A stretch of 64,000 nt of DNA from a bacterium (GTDB lineage Bacteria > Bacillota > Bacilli > Lactobacillales > Streptococcaceae): positions 20,200 to 84,199 of the forward strand of contig CAJNBY010000007.1 in NCBI GenBank assembly GCA_905221125.1, written 5' to 3'. This document shows, one piece after another, positions 7,856 through 17,686 of the stretch. The notes under the pieces are model-generated. The model worked only from the letters and a program-made list of their open reading frames with translations. It was not told the origin of the DNA and did no database searches. The stretch's first letter is position 1; every line of letters begins with the position of its first letter. A program made the translations under genes and the position numbers.

Positions 7856-8688
7856 TGAAGAAGAAATCCAGTATTTATTTAGATATTCTCTCACATGTAC
7901 TCTTGATTGGTGCGACAATCGTTGCAATTTTCCCATTGGTATGGATTATCATATCTTCTGTCAAGGGTAAAGGGGAATTAACTCAGTATCCAACACGATT
8001 TTGGCCTGAACAATTTACATTAGATTATTTTACACATGTTATCAACGATTTGCACTTTATTGATAATATTCGAAACAGTTTAATCATTGCCTTAGCCACA
8101 ACCGTTATTGCGATTATTATATCTGCTATGGCAGCCTATGGTATTGTTCGATTCTTTCCTAAATTGGGAGCAATCATGTCGAGACTACTCGTCATTACCT
8201 ACATTTTCCCACCAATTTTGTTAGCAATTCCCTATTCAATTGCCATTGCTAAAGTTGGATTAACCAATAGTTTATTTGGCTTGATGATGGTTTATCTATC
8301 TTTTAGTGTTCCATATGCGGTTTGGCTTTTAGTTGGATTTTTCCAAACAGTTCCAATTGGAATTGAGGAAGCAGCTCGAATTGATGGTGCAAATAAATTT
8401 GTTACTTTTTATAAAGTTGTGCTACCGATTGTAGCACCAGGTATTGTAGCAACAGCTATTTATACATTTATCAATGCTTGGAATGAATTCTTGTATGCTT
8501 TGATTTTGATTAACAATACAGGAAAGATGACAGTAGCAGTAGCCCTTCGTTCGCTTAATGGTTCAGAAATCCTAGACTGGGGAGATATGATGGCAGCATC
8601 TGTTATTGTAGTTCTTCCATCAATCATTTTCTTCTCTATCATCCAAAACAAAATTGCAAGTGGATTGTCAGAAGGATCTGTGAAGTAG
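7855..8688 (+). CDS. ABC sugar transporter permease 2 (nan unit 1)
   Basis: This is the second permease, 277 residues, of the MalG/UgpE type, with six predicted membrane helices. The EAA loop reads GIEEAARIDGANKFVTFYKVVLPIV. The start overlaps the stop of permease 1 by one base (TAATG). It pairs with permease 1 and the lipoprotein at 5555. The nanB gene starts 16 bases after its stop, which places sialidase and importer in one transcript. Confidence 0.92.
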   Translation: MKKKSSIYLDILSHVLLIGATIVAIFPLVWIIISSVKGKGELTQYPTRFWPEQFTLDYFTHVINDLHFIDNIRNSLIIALATTVIAIIISAMAAYGIVRFFPKLGAIMSRLLVITYIFPPILLAIPYSIAIAKVGLTNSLFGLMMVYLSFSVPYAVWLLVGFFQTVPIGIEEAARIDGANKFVTFYKVVLPIVAPGIVATAIYTFINAWNEFLYALILINNTGKMTVAVALRSLNGSEILDWGDMMAASVIVVLPSIIFFSIIQNKIASGLSEGSVK

Positions 8689-8704
8689 ACGAAAGAAGGA
8701 AAAA

Positions 8705-10798
8705 ATGAATAAGAGAGGTCTTTATTCAAAACTAGGAATTTCTGTTGTAGGCATTAGTCTTTTAATGGGAGTCCCCACTTTGATTCATGCGAATGAATTA
8801 AACTATGGTCAACTGTCCATATCTCCTATTTTTCAAGGAGGTTCATATCAACTGAACAATAAGAGTATAGATATCAGCCCTTTGTTACTAGATAAATTGT
8901 CTGGAGAGAGTCAGACAGTAGTCATGAAATTTAAAGCAGATAAACCAAACTCGCTTCAAGCTTTGTTTGGCCTATCTAATAGTAAAGCAGGCTTTAAAAA
9001 TAATTACTTTTCAATTTTCATGAGAGATTCTGGTGAGATAGGTGTAGAAATAAGAGACGCCCAAAAGGGAATAAATTATTTATTTTCTAGACCAGCTTCA
9101 TTATGGGGAAAGCATAAAGGACAGGCAGTTGAAAATACACTAGTATTTGTATCTGATTCCAAAGACAAGACATACACAATGTATGTTAATGGAATAGAAG
9201 TGTTCTCTGAAACAGTTGATACATTTTTGCCAATTTCAAATATAAATGGTATAGATAAGGCAACACTAGGAGCTGTTAATCGTGAAGGTAAGGAACATTA
9301 CCTCGCAAAAGGAAGTATTGATGAAATCAGTCTATTTAACAAAGCAATTAGTGATCAGGAAGTCTCAAATATTCCCTTGTCAAATCCATTTCAGTTAATT
9401 TTCCAATCAGGAGATTCTACTCAAGCTAACTATTTTAGAATACCGACACTATATACATTAAGTAGTGGAAGAGTTCTATCAAGTATTGATGCACGTTATG
9501 GTGGGACTCATGATTCTAAAAGTAAGATTAATATCGCCACTTCTTATAGTGATGATAATGGGAAAACGTGGAGTGAGCCAACTTTTGCTATGAAGTTTAA
9601 TGACTATGAGGAGCAGTTAGTTTACTGGCCACGAGATAATAAATTAAAGAATAGCCAAATTAGTGGAAGTGCTTCATTCATAGATTCATCCATTGTTGAA
9701 GATAAAAAATCTGGGAAAACGATATTACTAGCTGATGTTATGCCTGCTGGTATTGGAAACAACAATGCAAATAAAGCTGACTCAGGTTTTAAAGAAATAA
9801 ATGGTCATTATTATTTAAAACTAAAGAAGAATGGAGATAACGATTTCCGTTATACAGTTAGAGAAAATGGTGTCGTTTACGACGAAACCACAAATAAACC
9901 TACAAATTATACTGTAAATGATAAGTATGAAGTTTTGGAGGGAGGAAAGTCTTTAACAGTCGAACAATATTCGGTTGATTTTGATAGTGGCTCTTTAAGA
10001 GAAAGGCATAATGGGAAACAGGTTCCTATGAATGTTTTCTACAAAGATTCATTATTTAAAGTGACTCCTACTAATTATATAGCAATGACAACTAGTCAGA
10101 ATAGAGGAGAGAGTTGGGAACAATTTAAGTTGTTGCCTCCGTTCTTAGGAGAAAAACATAATGGAACTTACTTATGTCCCGGACAAGGTTTAGCATTAAA
10201 ATCAAGTAACAGATTGATTTTTGCAACATATACGAGTGGAGAACTAACCTATCTCATTTCTGATGATAGTGGCCAAACATGGAAGAAATCCTCGGCTTCA
10301 ATTCCGTTTAAGAATGCAACAGCAGAAGCACAAATGGTTGAACTGGGAGATGGTGTGATTAGAACATTCTTTAGAACCACTACAGGTAAGATAGCTTATA
10401 TGACTAGTAGAGATTCTGGAGAAACATGGTCGGAAGTTTCGTATATTGATGGAATCCAACAAACTTCATATGGCACACAAGTATCTGCAATTAAATACTC
10501 TCAATTAATTGATGGAAAAGAAGCGGTTATTTTGAGTACACCAAATTCTAGAAGTGGCCGTAAGGGAGGTCAATTAGTTGTCGGTTTAGTCAATAAAGAA
10601 GATGATAGTATTGATTGGAAATACCACTATGATATTGATTTGCCTTCGTATGGTTATGCCTATTCTGCGATTACAGAATTGCCAAATCATCACATAGGTG
10701 TGCTGTTTGAAAAATATGATTCGTGGTCGAGAAATGAATTGCATTTAAGCAATGTAGTTCAGTATATAGATTTGGAAATTAATGATTTAACAAAATAA
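8705..10798 (+). CDS. nanB: Sialidase B, intramolecular trans-sialidase
   Basis: This secreted GH33 enzyme of 697 residues cleaves alpha-2,3-linked sialic acid and releases 2,7-anhydro-Neu5Ac. The N-terminal signal peptide ends near LIHANE. Residues about 40-230 form the CBM40 lectin-like domain, and the catalytic beta-propeller follows. The FRIP motif puts Arg at 245, and four Asp boxes are visible (SDDNGKTW, SQNRGESW, SDDSGQTW, SRDSGETW). Known NanB active-site residues fall at the expected positions: R245, D270, E541, R557, R619, Y653. There is no LPXTG anchor. The gene is full length and appears functional. The neighbouring importer and oxidoreductase fit uptake and processing of its product. 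Confidence 0.97.
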   Translation: MNKRGLYSKLGISVVGISLLMGVPTLIHANELNYGQLSISPIFQGGSYQLNNKSIDISPLLLDKLSGESQTVVMKFKADKPNSLQALFGLSNSKAGFKNNYFSIFMRDSGEIGVEIRDAQKGINYLFSRPASLWGKHKGQAVENTLVFVSDSKDKTYTMYVNGIEVFSETVDTFLPISNINGIDKATLGAVNREGKEHYLAKGSIDEISLFNKAISDQEVSNIPLSNPFQLIFQSGDSTQANYFRIPTLYTLSSGRVLSSIDARYGGTHDSKSKINIATSYSDDNGKTWSEPTFAMKFNDYEEQLVYWPRDNKLKNSQISGSASFIDSSIVEDKKSGKTILLADVMPAGIGNNNANKADSGFKEINGHYYLKLKKNGDNDFRYTVRENGVVYDETTNKPTNYTVNDKYEVLEGGKSLTVEQYSVDFDSGSLRERHNGKQVPMNVFYKDSLFKVTPTNYIAMTTSQNRGESWEQFKLLPPFLGEKHNGTYLCPGQGLALKSSNRLIFATYTSGELTYLISDDSGQTWKKSSASIPFKNATAEAQMVELGDGVIRTFFRTTTGKIAYMTSRDSGETWSEVSYIDGIQQTSYGTQVSAIKYSQLIDGKEAVILSTPNSRSGRKGGQLVVGLVNKEDDSIDWKYHYDIDLPSYGYAYSAITELPNHHIGVLFEKYDSWSRNELHLSNVVQYIDLEINDLTK

Positions 10799-10810
10799 AG
10801 GAGAAAAAAC

Positions 10811-11914
10811 ATGGTTAAATACGGTGTTGTTGGAACAGGATATTTTGGAGCTGAGTTAGCTCGTTATATGAAAAAGAATGATGGAGCAGAAATTACTCTT
10901 CTTTATGATCCAGATAATGCAGAGGCAATTGCAGAAGAATTGGGAGCAAAAGTAGCAAGTTCCTTAGATGAGTTGGTTTCCAGCGATGAAGTAGATTGTG
11001 TCATTGTCGCAACTCCAAATAATCTTCATAAAGAGCCAGTTATTAAGGCTGCACAACATGGCAAAAATGTTTTCTGTGAAAAACCAATTGCGCTCTCTTA
11101 TCAAGATTGTCGCGAGATGGTTGATGCATGTAAAGAAAACAATGTAACCTTTATGGCAGGACATATTATGAACTTCTTTAATGGTGTCCATCATGCAAAA
11201 GAACTAATTAATCAAGGAGTGATTGGAGACGTTCTATATTGTCACACTGCTCGTAATGGTTGGGAAGAACAACAACCGTCAGTATCATGGAAAAAAATTC
11301 GTGAAAAATCAGGTGGTCACTTGTATCATCACATCCATGAATTGGATTGCGTGCAATTCCTTATGGGTGGCATGCCTGAAACTGTAACCATGACAGGTGG
11401 AAATGTAGCCCATGAAGGTGAGAATTTCGGTGATGAAGATGATATGATTTTTGTCAATATGGAATTTTCTAATAAGCGTTTTGCCTTGTTAGAATGGGGT
11501 TCAGCTTATCGTTGGGGTGAACATTATGTCTTGATTCAAGGAACAAAAGGTGCTATTCGCTTAGACTTATTCAACTGTAAAGGAACTCTTAAGCTAGATG
11601 GGCAAGAAAGTTATTTCTTGATTCATGAATCGCAAGAAGAAGATGATGATCGTACTCGTATTTATCATAGTACAGAAATGGATGGAGCGATTGCTTATGG
11701 AAAACCAGGTAAACGTACTCCATTATGGTTGTCATCTGTTATTGATAAAGAAATGCGCTATCTGCATGAGATTATGCAAGGAGCTCCAGTATCAGAAGAA
11801 TTTGCCAAACTATTGACAGGTGAAGCTGCTCTAGAAGCAATTGCTACTGCAGATGCTTGTACCCAATCTATGTTTGAAGATCGCAAAGTTAAATTGTCAG
11901 AAATTGTAAAATAA
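10811..11914 (+). CDS. Gfo/Idh/MocA oxidoreductase, probable NanOx
   Basis: This is an NAD(P)-dependent cytosolic oxidoreductase of 367 residues. A Rossmann fold with GVVGTGYFG sits at residues 4-12, followed by EKPIALS and the HHIHELD region typical of the family's active site. It starts 13 bases after nanB with an AAGGAGAA ribosome binding site. Family members beside trans-sialidases (R. gnavus NanOx, E. coli YjhC) interconvert 2,7-anhydro-Neu5Ac and Neu5Ac through a transient oxidised intermediate. The position directly after nanB makes this the best functional guess. The family call is secure; the substrate is inferred. Confidence 0.88.
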   Translation: MVKYGVVGTGYFGAELARYMKKNDGAEITLLYDPDNAEAIAEELGAKVASSLDELVSSDEVDCVIVATPNNLHKEPVIKAAQHGKNVFCEKPIALSYQDCREMVDACKENNVTFMAGHIMNFFNGVHHAKELINQGVIGDVLYCHTARNGWEEQQPSVSWKKIREKSGGHLYHHIHELDCVQFLMGGMPETVTMTGGNVAHEGENFGDEDDMIFVNMEFSNKRFALLEWGSAYRWGEHYVLIQGTKGAIRLDLFNCKGTLKLDGQESYFLIHESQEEDDDRTRIYHSTEMDGAIAYGKPGKRTPLWLSSVIDKEMRYLHEIMQGAPVSEEFAKLLTGEAALEAIATADACTQSMFEDRKVKLSEIVK

Positions 11915-11937
11915 ATTTTGGTATTCTCCTATTATAG

Positions 11938-11982
11938 GTCGAATAGCTCCTCTGAAAGTGCTTTTAGAGGAGCTGTTTGACT
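11938..11982 (+). terminator. Terminator of nan unit 1
   Basis: A long stem in which AATAGCTCCTCT pairs with AGAGGAGCTGTTT, with GTC/GAC outer pairs and a GAAAGTGCTTTT loop. The T run is weak. It separates the oxidoreductase gene from the promoter at 12024. Confidence 0.7.
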
Positions 11983-12023
11983 TGTCTAGTTTTTGAAACT
12001 GGAATCTATCCTACTACAAAGTA

Positions 12024-12052
12024 TTGAAAACGCTTCATAAATAATATATAAT
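12024..12052 (+). promoter_or_regulatory. Promoter with cre-like box, nan unit 2
   Basis: -35 TTGAAA (12024-12029), 17-base spacer, -10 TATAAT (12047-12052). The box TGAAAACGCTTCAT overlaps the -35. Spacing and motif match the promoters at 4847 and 17599. Confidence 0.75.
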
Positions 12053-12086
12053 AAACTCATAAGAACAAAGAAAAGGAGGAAAGAGG

Positions 12087-12785
12087 ATGCCACAGATTAC
12101 TAAAGAAGCCTTGATTGCACAAATCAAAGATGGAATCATCGTTTCTTGTCAGGCCCTTCCTCACGAACCGCTTTATACAGAAGCGGGAGGAGTCATTCCC
12201 TTGCTGGTCAAAGCGGCTGAGCAAGGTGGAGCAGTCGGTATCCGAGCCAATAGTGTTCGCGATATCAAGGAAATCAAGGAGGTCACCAACCTTCCAATCA
12301 TTGGGATAATTAAACGAGATTATCCACCGCAAGAGCCCTTCATCACGGCTACGATGAAAGAAGTTGATGAATTGGCAGAACTCGACATCGAGGTGATTGC
12401 TCTGGATTGTACCAAGCGTGAACGCTATGATGGTTTGGAGATTCAAGAGTTCATTCGTCAGGTCAAGGAGAAATATCCTAACCAGCTCTTGATGGCTGAT
12501 ACAAGTACTTTTGAAGAAGGACTAGCAGCTGTTGAAGCAGGAATTGACTTTGTCGGAACAACCTTATCAGGATATACATCTTACAGTCCAAAAGTGGATG
12601 GTCCCGATTTTGAATTAATCAAAAAACTTTGTGATGCTGGTGTGGATGTCATTGCAGAAGGAAAAATTCATACACCAGAACAAGCCAAACAAATCCTGGG
12701 ATATGGAGTGAGAGGCATCGTTGTTGGTGGCGCTATTACTAGACCAAAAGAGATTACAGAACGTTTCGTTGCTGGTCTTAAATAA
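12087..12785 (+). CDS. nanE: N-acetylmannosamine-6-phosphate 2-epimerase
   Basis: This cytosolic TIM-barrel enzyme of 232 residues converts ManNAc-6-phosphate to GlcNAc-6-phosphate in sialic acid catabolism. NanE family features are present: the [11 protein letters not shown] start, the GIIKRDYP segment with its Lys, [12 protein letters not shown], and the phosphate-binding end ([19 protein letters not shown]). The ribosome binding site AAAGGAGGAAAGAGG precedes ATG. It follows its own cre-type promoter. In pneumococci I remember a PTS gene between nanE and the SatABC genes; none is present here. Confidence 0.96.
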   Translation: MPQITKEALIAQIKDGIIVSCQALPHEPLYTEAGGVIPLLVKAAEQGGAVGIRANSVRDIKEIKEVTNLPIIGIIKRDYPPQEPFITATMKEVDELAELDIEVIALDCTKRERYDGLEIQEFIRQVKEKYPNQLLMADTSTFEEGLAAVEAGIDFVGTTLSGYTSYSPKVDGPDFELIKKLCDAGVDVIAEGKIHTPEQAKQILGYGVRGIVVGGAITRPKEITERFVAGLK

Positions 12786-12829
12786 CACAATCTTAAAACA
12801 GAGGAGAGTGGTGGATGCGTAGAACAAAA

Positions 12830-14227
<1,398 letters not shown>

Positions 14228-14246
14228 GCACTAAATCAGATTGATC

Positions 14247-14295
14247 CCTCCCTTTTCCCTGTGCATAGTCTATGTAAGAAAAGGGAGGATTTTGT
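14247..14295 (+). terminator. Attenuating terminator between satA and satB
   Basis: CCTCCCTTTTC (14247-14257) pairs perfectly with GAAAAGGGAGG (14278-14288), followed by ATTTTGTTT. The 11-bp stem with a T-rich tail lies inside the operon. Confidence 0.8.
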
Positions 14296-14427
14296 TTGAA
14301 ATGTAAGGAACTGTCACGAAATTAAAATGAAGTTCTTACATAAGCGAATCTTAAAAAATTTCATTTTGATTTTAAAACAGTTCAAGAAAGTCAAAAAATT
14401 ATTCTATTTGAAAGAGAGGTGCCGACT

Positions 14428-15315
14428 GTGAAAGTCAATAAAATTCGTATGCGGGAAACAGTGATTTCCTACGCTTTCCTAGCACCAGTGTTGTTCTTCT
14501 TTGTCATCTTTGTCTTGGCTCCTATGGTGATGGGATTCATTACAAGTTTCTTTAATTATTCTATGACAAACTTTGAGTTTGTAGGCTTAAACAACTATAT
14601 CCGTATGTTTAAAGACCCTGTCTTTATGAAGTCTTTGATCAATACCGTGATTCTGGTTATTGGATCTGTACCAGTTGTTGTTCTATTCTCACTCTTTGTA
14701 GCATCTCAGACCTATCATCAAAATGCCATTGCCAGATCCTTCTATCGTTTCGTCTTCTTCCTTCCTGTTGTTACAGGTAGTGTTGCCGTAACAGTTGTAT
14801 GGAAATGGATCTATGACCCACTATCAGGGATTTTAAACTTTGTCCTCAAGTCAAGTCATATCATCAGCCAGAACATCTCTTGGCTGGGAGACAAACACTG
14901 GGCTTTGATGGCGATTATGATTATTCTTTTGACAACTTCAGTTGGTCAGCCGATTATCCTTTATATCGCTGCTATGGGGAATATTGACAATTCATTGGTT
15001 GAAGCGGCGCGTGTCGACGGTGCAACTGAATTTCAAGTTTTCTGGAAGATTAAATGGCCAAGCCTTCTTCCAACAACTCTTTACATCGCAATCATCACAA
15101 CAATCAACTCATTCCAATGTTTCGCCTTGATTCAGCTTTTGACATCAGGTGGTCCAAACTACTCTACAAGTACCTTGATGTACTACCTTTACGAAAAAGC
15201 ATTCCAATTGACAGAATACGGTTATGCAAACACAATTGGTGTCTTCTTGGCAGTCATGATTGCAATCGTAAGCTTTGTTCAATTTAAAGTACTTGGAAAC
15301 GACGTAGAATACTAA
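14428..15315 (+). CDS. satB: Sialic acid ABC transporter permease 1
   Basis: This MalF-type permease of 295 residues has six predicted helices and an EAA loop (NSLVEAARVDGATEFQVFWKIKWPSL). The frame opens at a GTG at 14419, but the AGAGAGG ribosome binding site (14413-14419) fits a GTG start at 14428 with a spacer of 8-9 bases, giving a protein that begins MKVNKIRMRE. It is separated from satA by about 200 bases holding the attenuator hairpin. It acts with satC and satA for Neu5Ac import. No ATPase gene is present in this cluster. Confidence 0.9.
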   Translation: MKVNKIRMRETVISYAFLAPVLFFFVIFVLAPMVMGFITSFFNYSMTNFEFVGLNNYIRMFKDPVFMKSLINTVILVIGSVPVVVLFSLFVASQTYHQNAIARSFYRFVFFLPVVTGSVAVTVVWKWIYDPLSGILNFVLKSSHIISQNISWLGDKHWALMAIMIILLTTSVGQPIILYIAAMGNIDNSLVEAARVDGATEFQVFWKIKWPSLLPTTLYIAIITTINSFQCFALIQLLTSGGPNYSTSTLMYYLYEKAFQLTEYGYANTIGVFLAVMIAIVSFVQFKVLGNDVEY

Positions 15316-15330
15316 AGAAAGGAGACAGCT

Positions 15331-16170
15331 ATGCAATCTACAGAAAAAAAACCATTAACAGCCTTTACTGTTATTTCAACAATCATTTTGCTCTTGTTGA
15401 CTGTGCTGTTCATCTTTCCATTCTACTGGATTTTGACAGGGGCCTTCAAATCACAACCTGATACAATCGTTATTCCTCCTCAGTGGTTCCCTAAAATGCC
15501 AACCATGGAAAACTTCCAACAACTCATGGTGCAAAACCCTGCTATGCAATGGATGTGGAATTCAGTGTTTATCTCATTGGTAACCATGTTCTTAGTTTGT
15601 GCAACCTCTTCATTAGCAGGTTATGTATTGGCTAAAAAACGTTTCTACGGTCAACGCATTCTATTTGCCATCTTCATAGCTGCCATGGCGCTTCCAAAAC
15701 AAGTTGTCCTTGTGCCATTGGTACGTATCGTCAACTTCATGGGAATCCATGATACACTTTGGGCAGTTATCTTGCCTTTGATTGGATGGCCATTCGGTGT
15801 CTTCCTTATGAAACAATTCAGCGAAAACATCCCTACAGAATTGCTTGAATCAGCTAAAATCGACGGTTGTGGTGAGATTCGTACCTTCTGGAGCGTAGCC
15901 TTCCCAATTGTGAAACCAGGATTTGCAGCCCTTGCAATCTTCACTTTCATCAATACTTGGAACGACTACTTCATGCAGTTAGTTATGTTGACTTCACGTC
16001 AAAACTTGACTATCTCACTCGGGGTTGCGACCATGCAAGCTGAAATGGCAACCAACTATGGTTTGATTATGGCAGGTGCAGCTCTTGCAGCCGTGCCAAT
16101 CGTAACAGTCTTCCTAGTCTTCCAAAAATCCTTCACACAAGGTATTACTATGGGAGCTGTCAAAGGATAA
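15331..16170 (+). CDS. satC: Sialic acid ABC transporter permease 2
   Basis: This MalG-type permease of 279 residues carries six predicted helices. The EAA loop reads ELLESAKIDGCGEIRTFWSVAFPIV. ATG follows GAAAGGAGACAGCT, 15 bases after satB. The protein ends with GAVKG, and its TAA stop is fused to the first bases of a BOX repeat (TAATACTC). The BOX insertion therefore abuts the reading frame, although the protein has the normal family length. Confidence 0.92.
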   Translation: MQSTEKKPLTAFTVISTIILLLLTVLFIFPFYWILTGAFKSQPDTIVIPPQWFPKMPTMENFQQLMVQNPAMQWMWNSVFISLVTMFLVCATSSLAGYVLAKKRFYGQRILFAIFIAAMALPKQVVLVPLVRIVNFMGIHDTLWAVILPLIGWPFGVFLMKQFSENIPTELLESAKIDGCGEIRTFWSVAFPIVKPGFAALAIFTFINTWNDYFMQLVMLTSRQNLTISLGVATMQAEMATNYGLIMAGAALAAVPIVTVFLVFQKSFTQGITMGAVKG

Positions 16171-16275
16171 TACTCTGCGAAAATCGAATTCAAACTACGT
16201 CAGCGTCACCTTGCCATACTTAAGTATGGCCTGCGGTTAGCTTCCTAGTTTGCTCTTCAATTTTCATTGAGTATA
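16170..16275 (+). repeat. BOX element (A-C type) after satC
   Basis: It begins ATACTCTGCGAAAATC and contains CGTCAGCGTCACCTTGCC, close to the complement of the BOXA1R primer sequence. It ends with the boxC motif GATTTTCATTGAGTAT in slightly altered form. No full boxB is present. The first base overlaps the satC stop codon. Confidence 0.9.
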
Positions 16276-16290
16276 AGAGAATATAGAGGT

Positions 16291-16351
16291 TATAAGTGTC
16301 TACAAAATGGAGGGTATGCAGTTACTTTATGAAGTTTTGTTAGACACTTAT
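16291..16351. repeat. Imperfect inverted repeat downstream of the BOX
   Basis: ATAAGTGTCTACAAAA near 16292 is complementary to TTTTGTTAGACACTTAT at 16335-16351, with one bulge. It is a 60-base hairpin with no T run, directly after the BOX and before yhcH copy 2. It could be a small MITE remnant or an mRNA structure. Confidence 0.55.
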
Positions 16352-16398
16352 CAACTTAAGAATGATTTTAGTTAACTATCAGAAACGAAGGAAAGAGT

Positions 16399-16851
16399 AT
16401 GATTTTTGACGATTTGAAAAATATTACCTTTTACAAGGGAATTCATCCTAATCTAGACAAGGCTATCGACTATCTCTATCAACATCGTAAAGATTCTTTC
16501 GAGTTAGGAAAGTATGAGATTGACGGGGACAAGGTCTTTCTAGTTGTTCAGGAAAATGTCCTCAATCAAGCTGAAAATGATCAATTTGAGCATCATAAGA
16601 ACTATGCAGACTTGCATTTGCTGGTAGAAGGACATGAATATTCGAGCTACGGTTCACGTATCAAAGATGAAGCAGTAGCATTCGACGAAGCGAGTGACAT
16701 TGGCTTTGTTCATTGTCACGAAAACTACCCACTCTTGTTGGGGTATCACAATTTTGCAATTTTCTTCCCAGGAGAACCACACCAGCCGAATGGCTATGCA
16801 GGTATGGAAGAGAAGGTTCGCAAATATCTTTTTAAAATTTTGATTGATTAA
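16399..16851 (+). CDS. YhcH/YjgK/YiaL family protein (DUF386), copy 2
   Basis: This 150-residue protein has the same family features as the copy at 5084: a FEHHKNYADLHLLVEG metal-site region and FPGEPHQPNG near the C-terminus. It probably works as a sialic acid anomerase or a related sugar-handling cupin. The ribosome binding site GAAGGAAAGAGT precedes ATG. It sits after SatABC. The two copies differ strongly in sequence and codon use, so they are old paralogues rather than a recent duplication. Confidence 0.85.
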   Translation: MIFDDLKNITFYKGIHPNLDKAIDYLYQHRKDSFELGKYEIDGDKVFLVVQENVLNQAENDQFEHHKNYADLHLLVEGHEYSSYGSRIKDEAVAFDEASDIGFVHCHENYPLLLGYHNFAIFFPGEPHQPNGYAGMEEKVRKYLFKILID

Positions 16852-16870
16852 AAAATCAGGAGGAGCAAAC

Positions 16871-17515
16871 ATGGCACAAAAAGGAGTAAGCCTTATTAAG
16901 GCAGCATTTGATACAGACAACTTTCTCATGCGTTTTAGTGAAAAGGTCTTGGATATCGTCACAGCCAATCTTCTTTTTGTCGTTTCTTGTTTGCCCATCG
17001 TGACGATTGGAGTGGCTAAAATTAGCCTCTACGAGACCATGTTTGAGATTAAGAAGAGCAGACGAGTGCCTGTCTTTAAAATCTATCTAAGAGCTTTCAA
17101 GCAAAATCTGAAACTAGGTCTTCAGTTAGGGCTGCTTGAGTTAGGCATTGTTTTGTTGAGTCTTCTAGACCTCTATCTCTTCTGGGGGCAGACAGCTATG
17201 CCTTTCCAAATGGTGAAAGCTATTTGTCTAGGCATTCTTATCTTCCTAACTATCGTGATGCTGGCTAGCTATCCGATTGCTGCGCGCTATGATTTAACTT
17301 GGAAAGAAGTGTTACAAAAAGGGCTGATCTTGGCAAGTTTTAACTTTCCTTGGTTCTTCCTCATGTTAGCCATTCTTGTCCTCATTGTAATGGTTCTTTA
17401 TCTGTCCGCCTTCAGTCTACTTTTAGGTGGCTCAGCCTTCCTACTTTTTGGGTTTGGACTATTGGTCTTTATCCAGACTGGATTGATGGAGAAAATTTTC
17501 GCAAAATATCAATAG
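16871..17515 (+). CDS. DUF624 (YesL-like) membrane protein
   Basis: This integral membrane protein of 214 residues has about five hydrophobic helices and the DUF624 N-terminal pattern (DNFLMRFSEKVLDIVTANLLF, then LPIVTIG). The frame opens at 16844, but ATG 16871 has a CAGGAGGAGC ribosome binding site. Members of this family sit beside carbohydrate ABC importers, as here. Its molecular role is unknown; an accessory function in sugar uptake is inferred from position only. It is the last gene of nan unit 2. Confidence 0.85.
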   Translation: MAQKGVSLIKAAFDTDNFLMRFSEKVLDIVTANLLFVVSCLPIVTIGVAKISLYETMFEIKKSRRVPVFKIYLRAFKQNLKLGLQLGLLELGIVLLSLLDLYLFWGQTAMPFQMVKAICLGILIFLTIVMLASYPIAARYDLTWKEVLQKGLILASFNFPWFFLMLAILVLIVMVLYLSAFSLLLGGSAFLLFGFGLLVFIQTGLMEKIFAKYQ

Positions 17516-17598
17516 GATGGCTTATTTCTGAAACTACTTTCAAGCCATAAACATTTCAAAATACATATCGAAACTAAAATCTAAATGCACACAAGATA

Positions 17599-17627
17599 TT
17601 GAAAGCGTTTTTCACAAGGTGTATACT
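17599..17627 (+). promoter_or_regulatory. Promoter with cre-like box, nan unit 3
   Basis: -35 TTGAAA (17599-17604), 17-base spacer, -10 TATACT (17622-17627). The box TGAAAGCGTTTTTCACA overlaps the -35. This is the third promoter with this layout. Confidence 0.75.
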
Positions 17628-17686
17628 AAACACATAAAGAATAAATCCTGCTTCAAGCAGAAAAAAGAAATCTTAGGAGAAAATCT

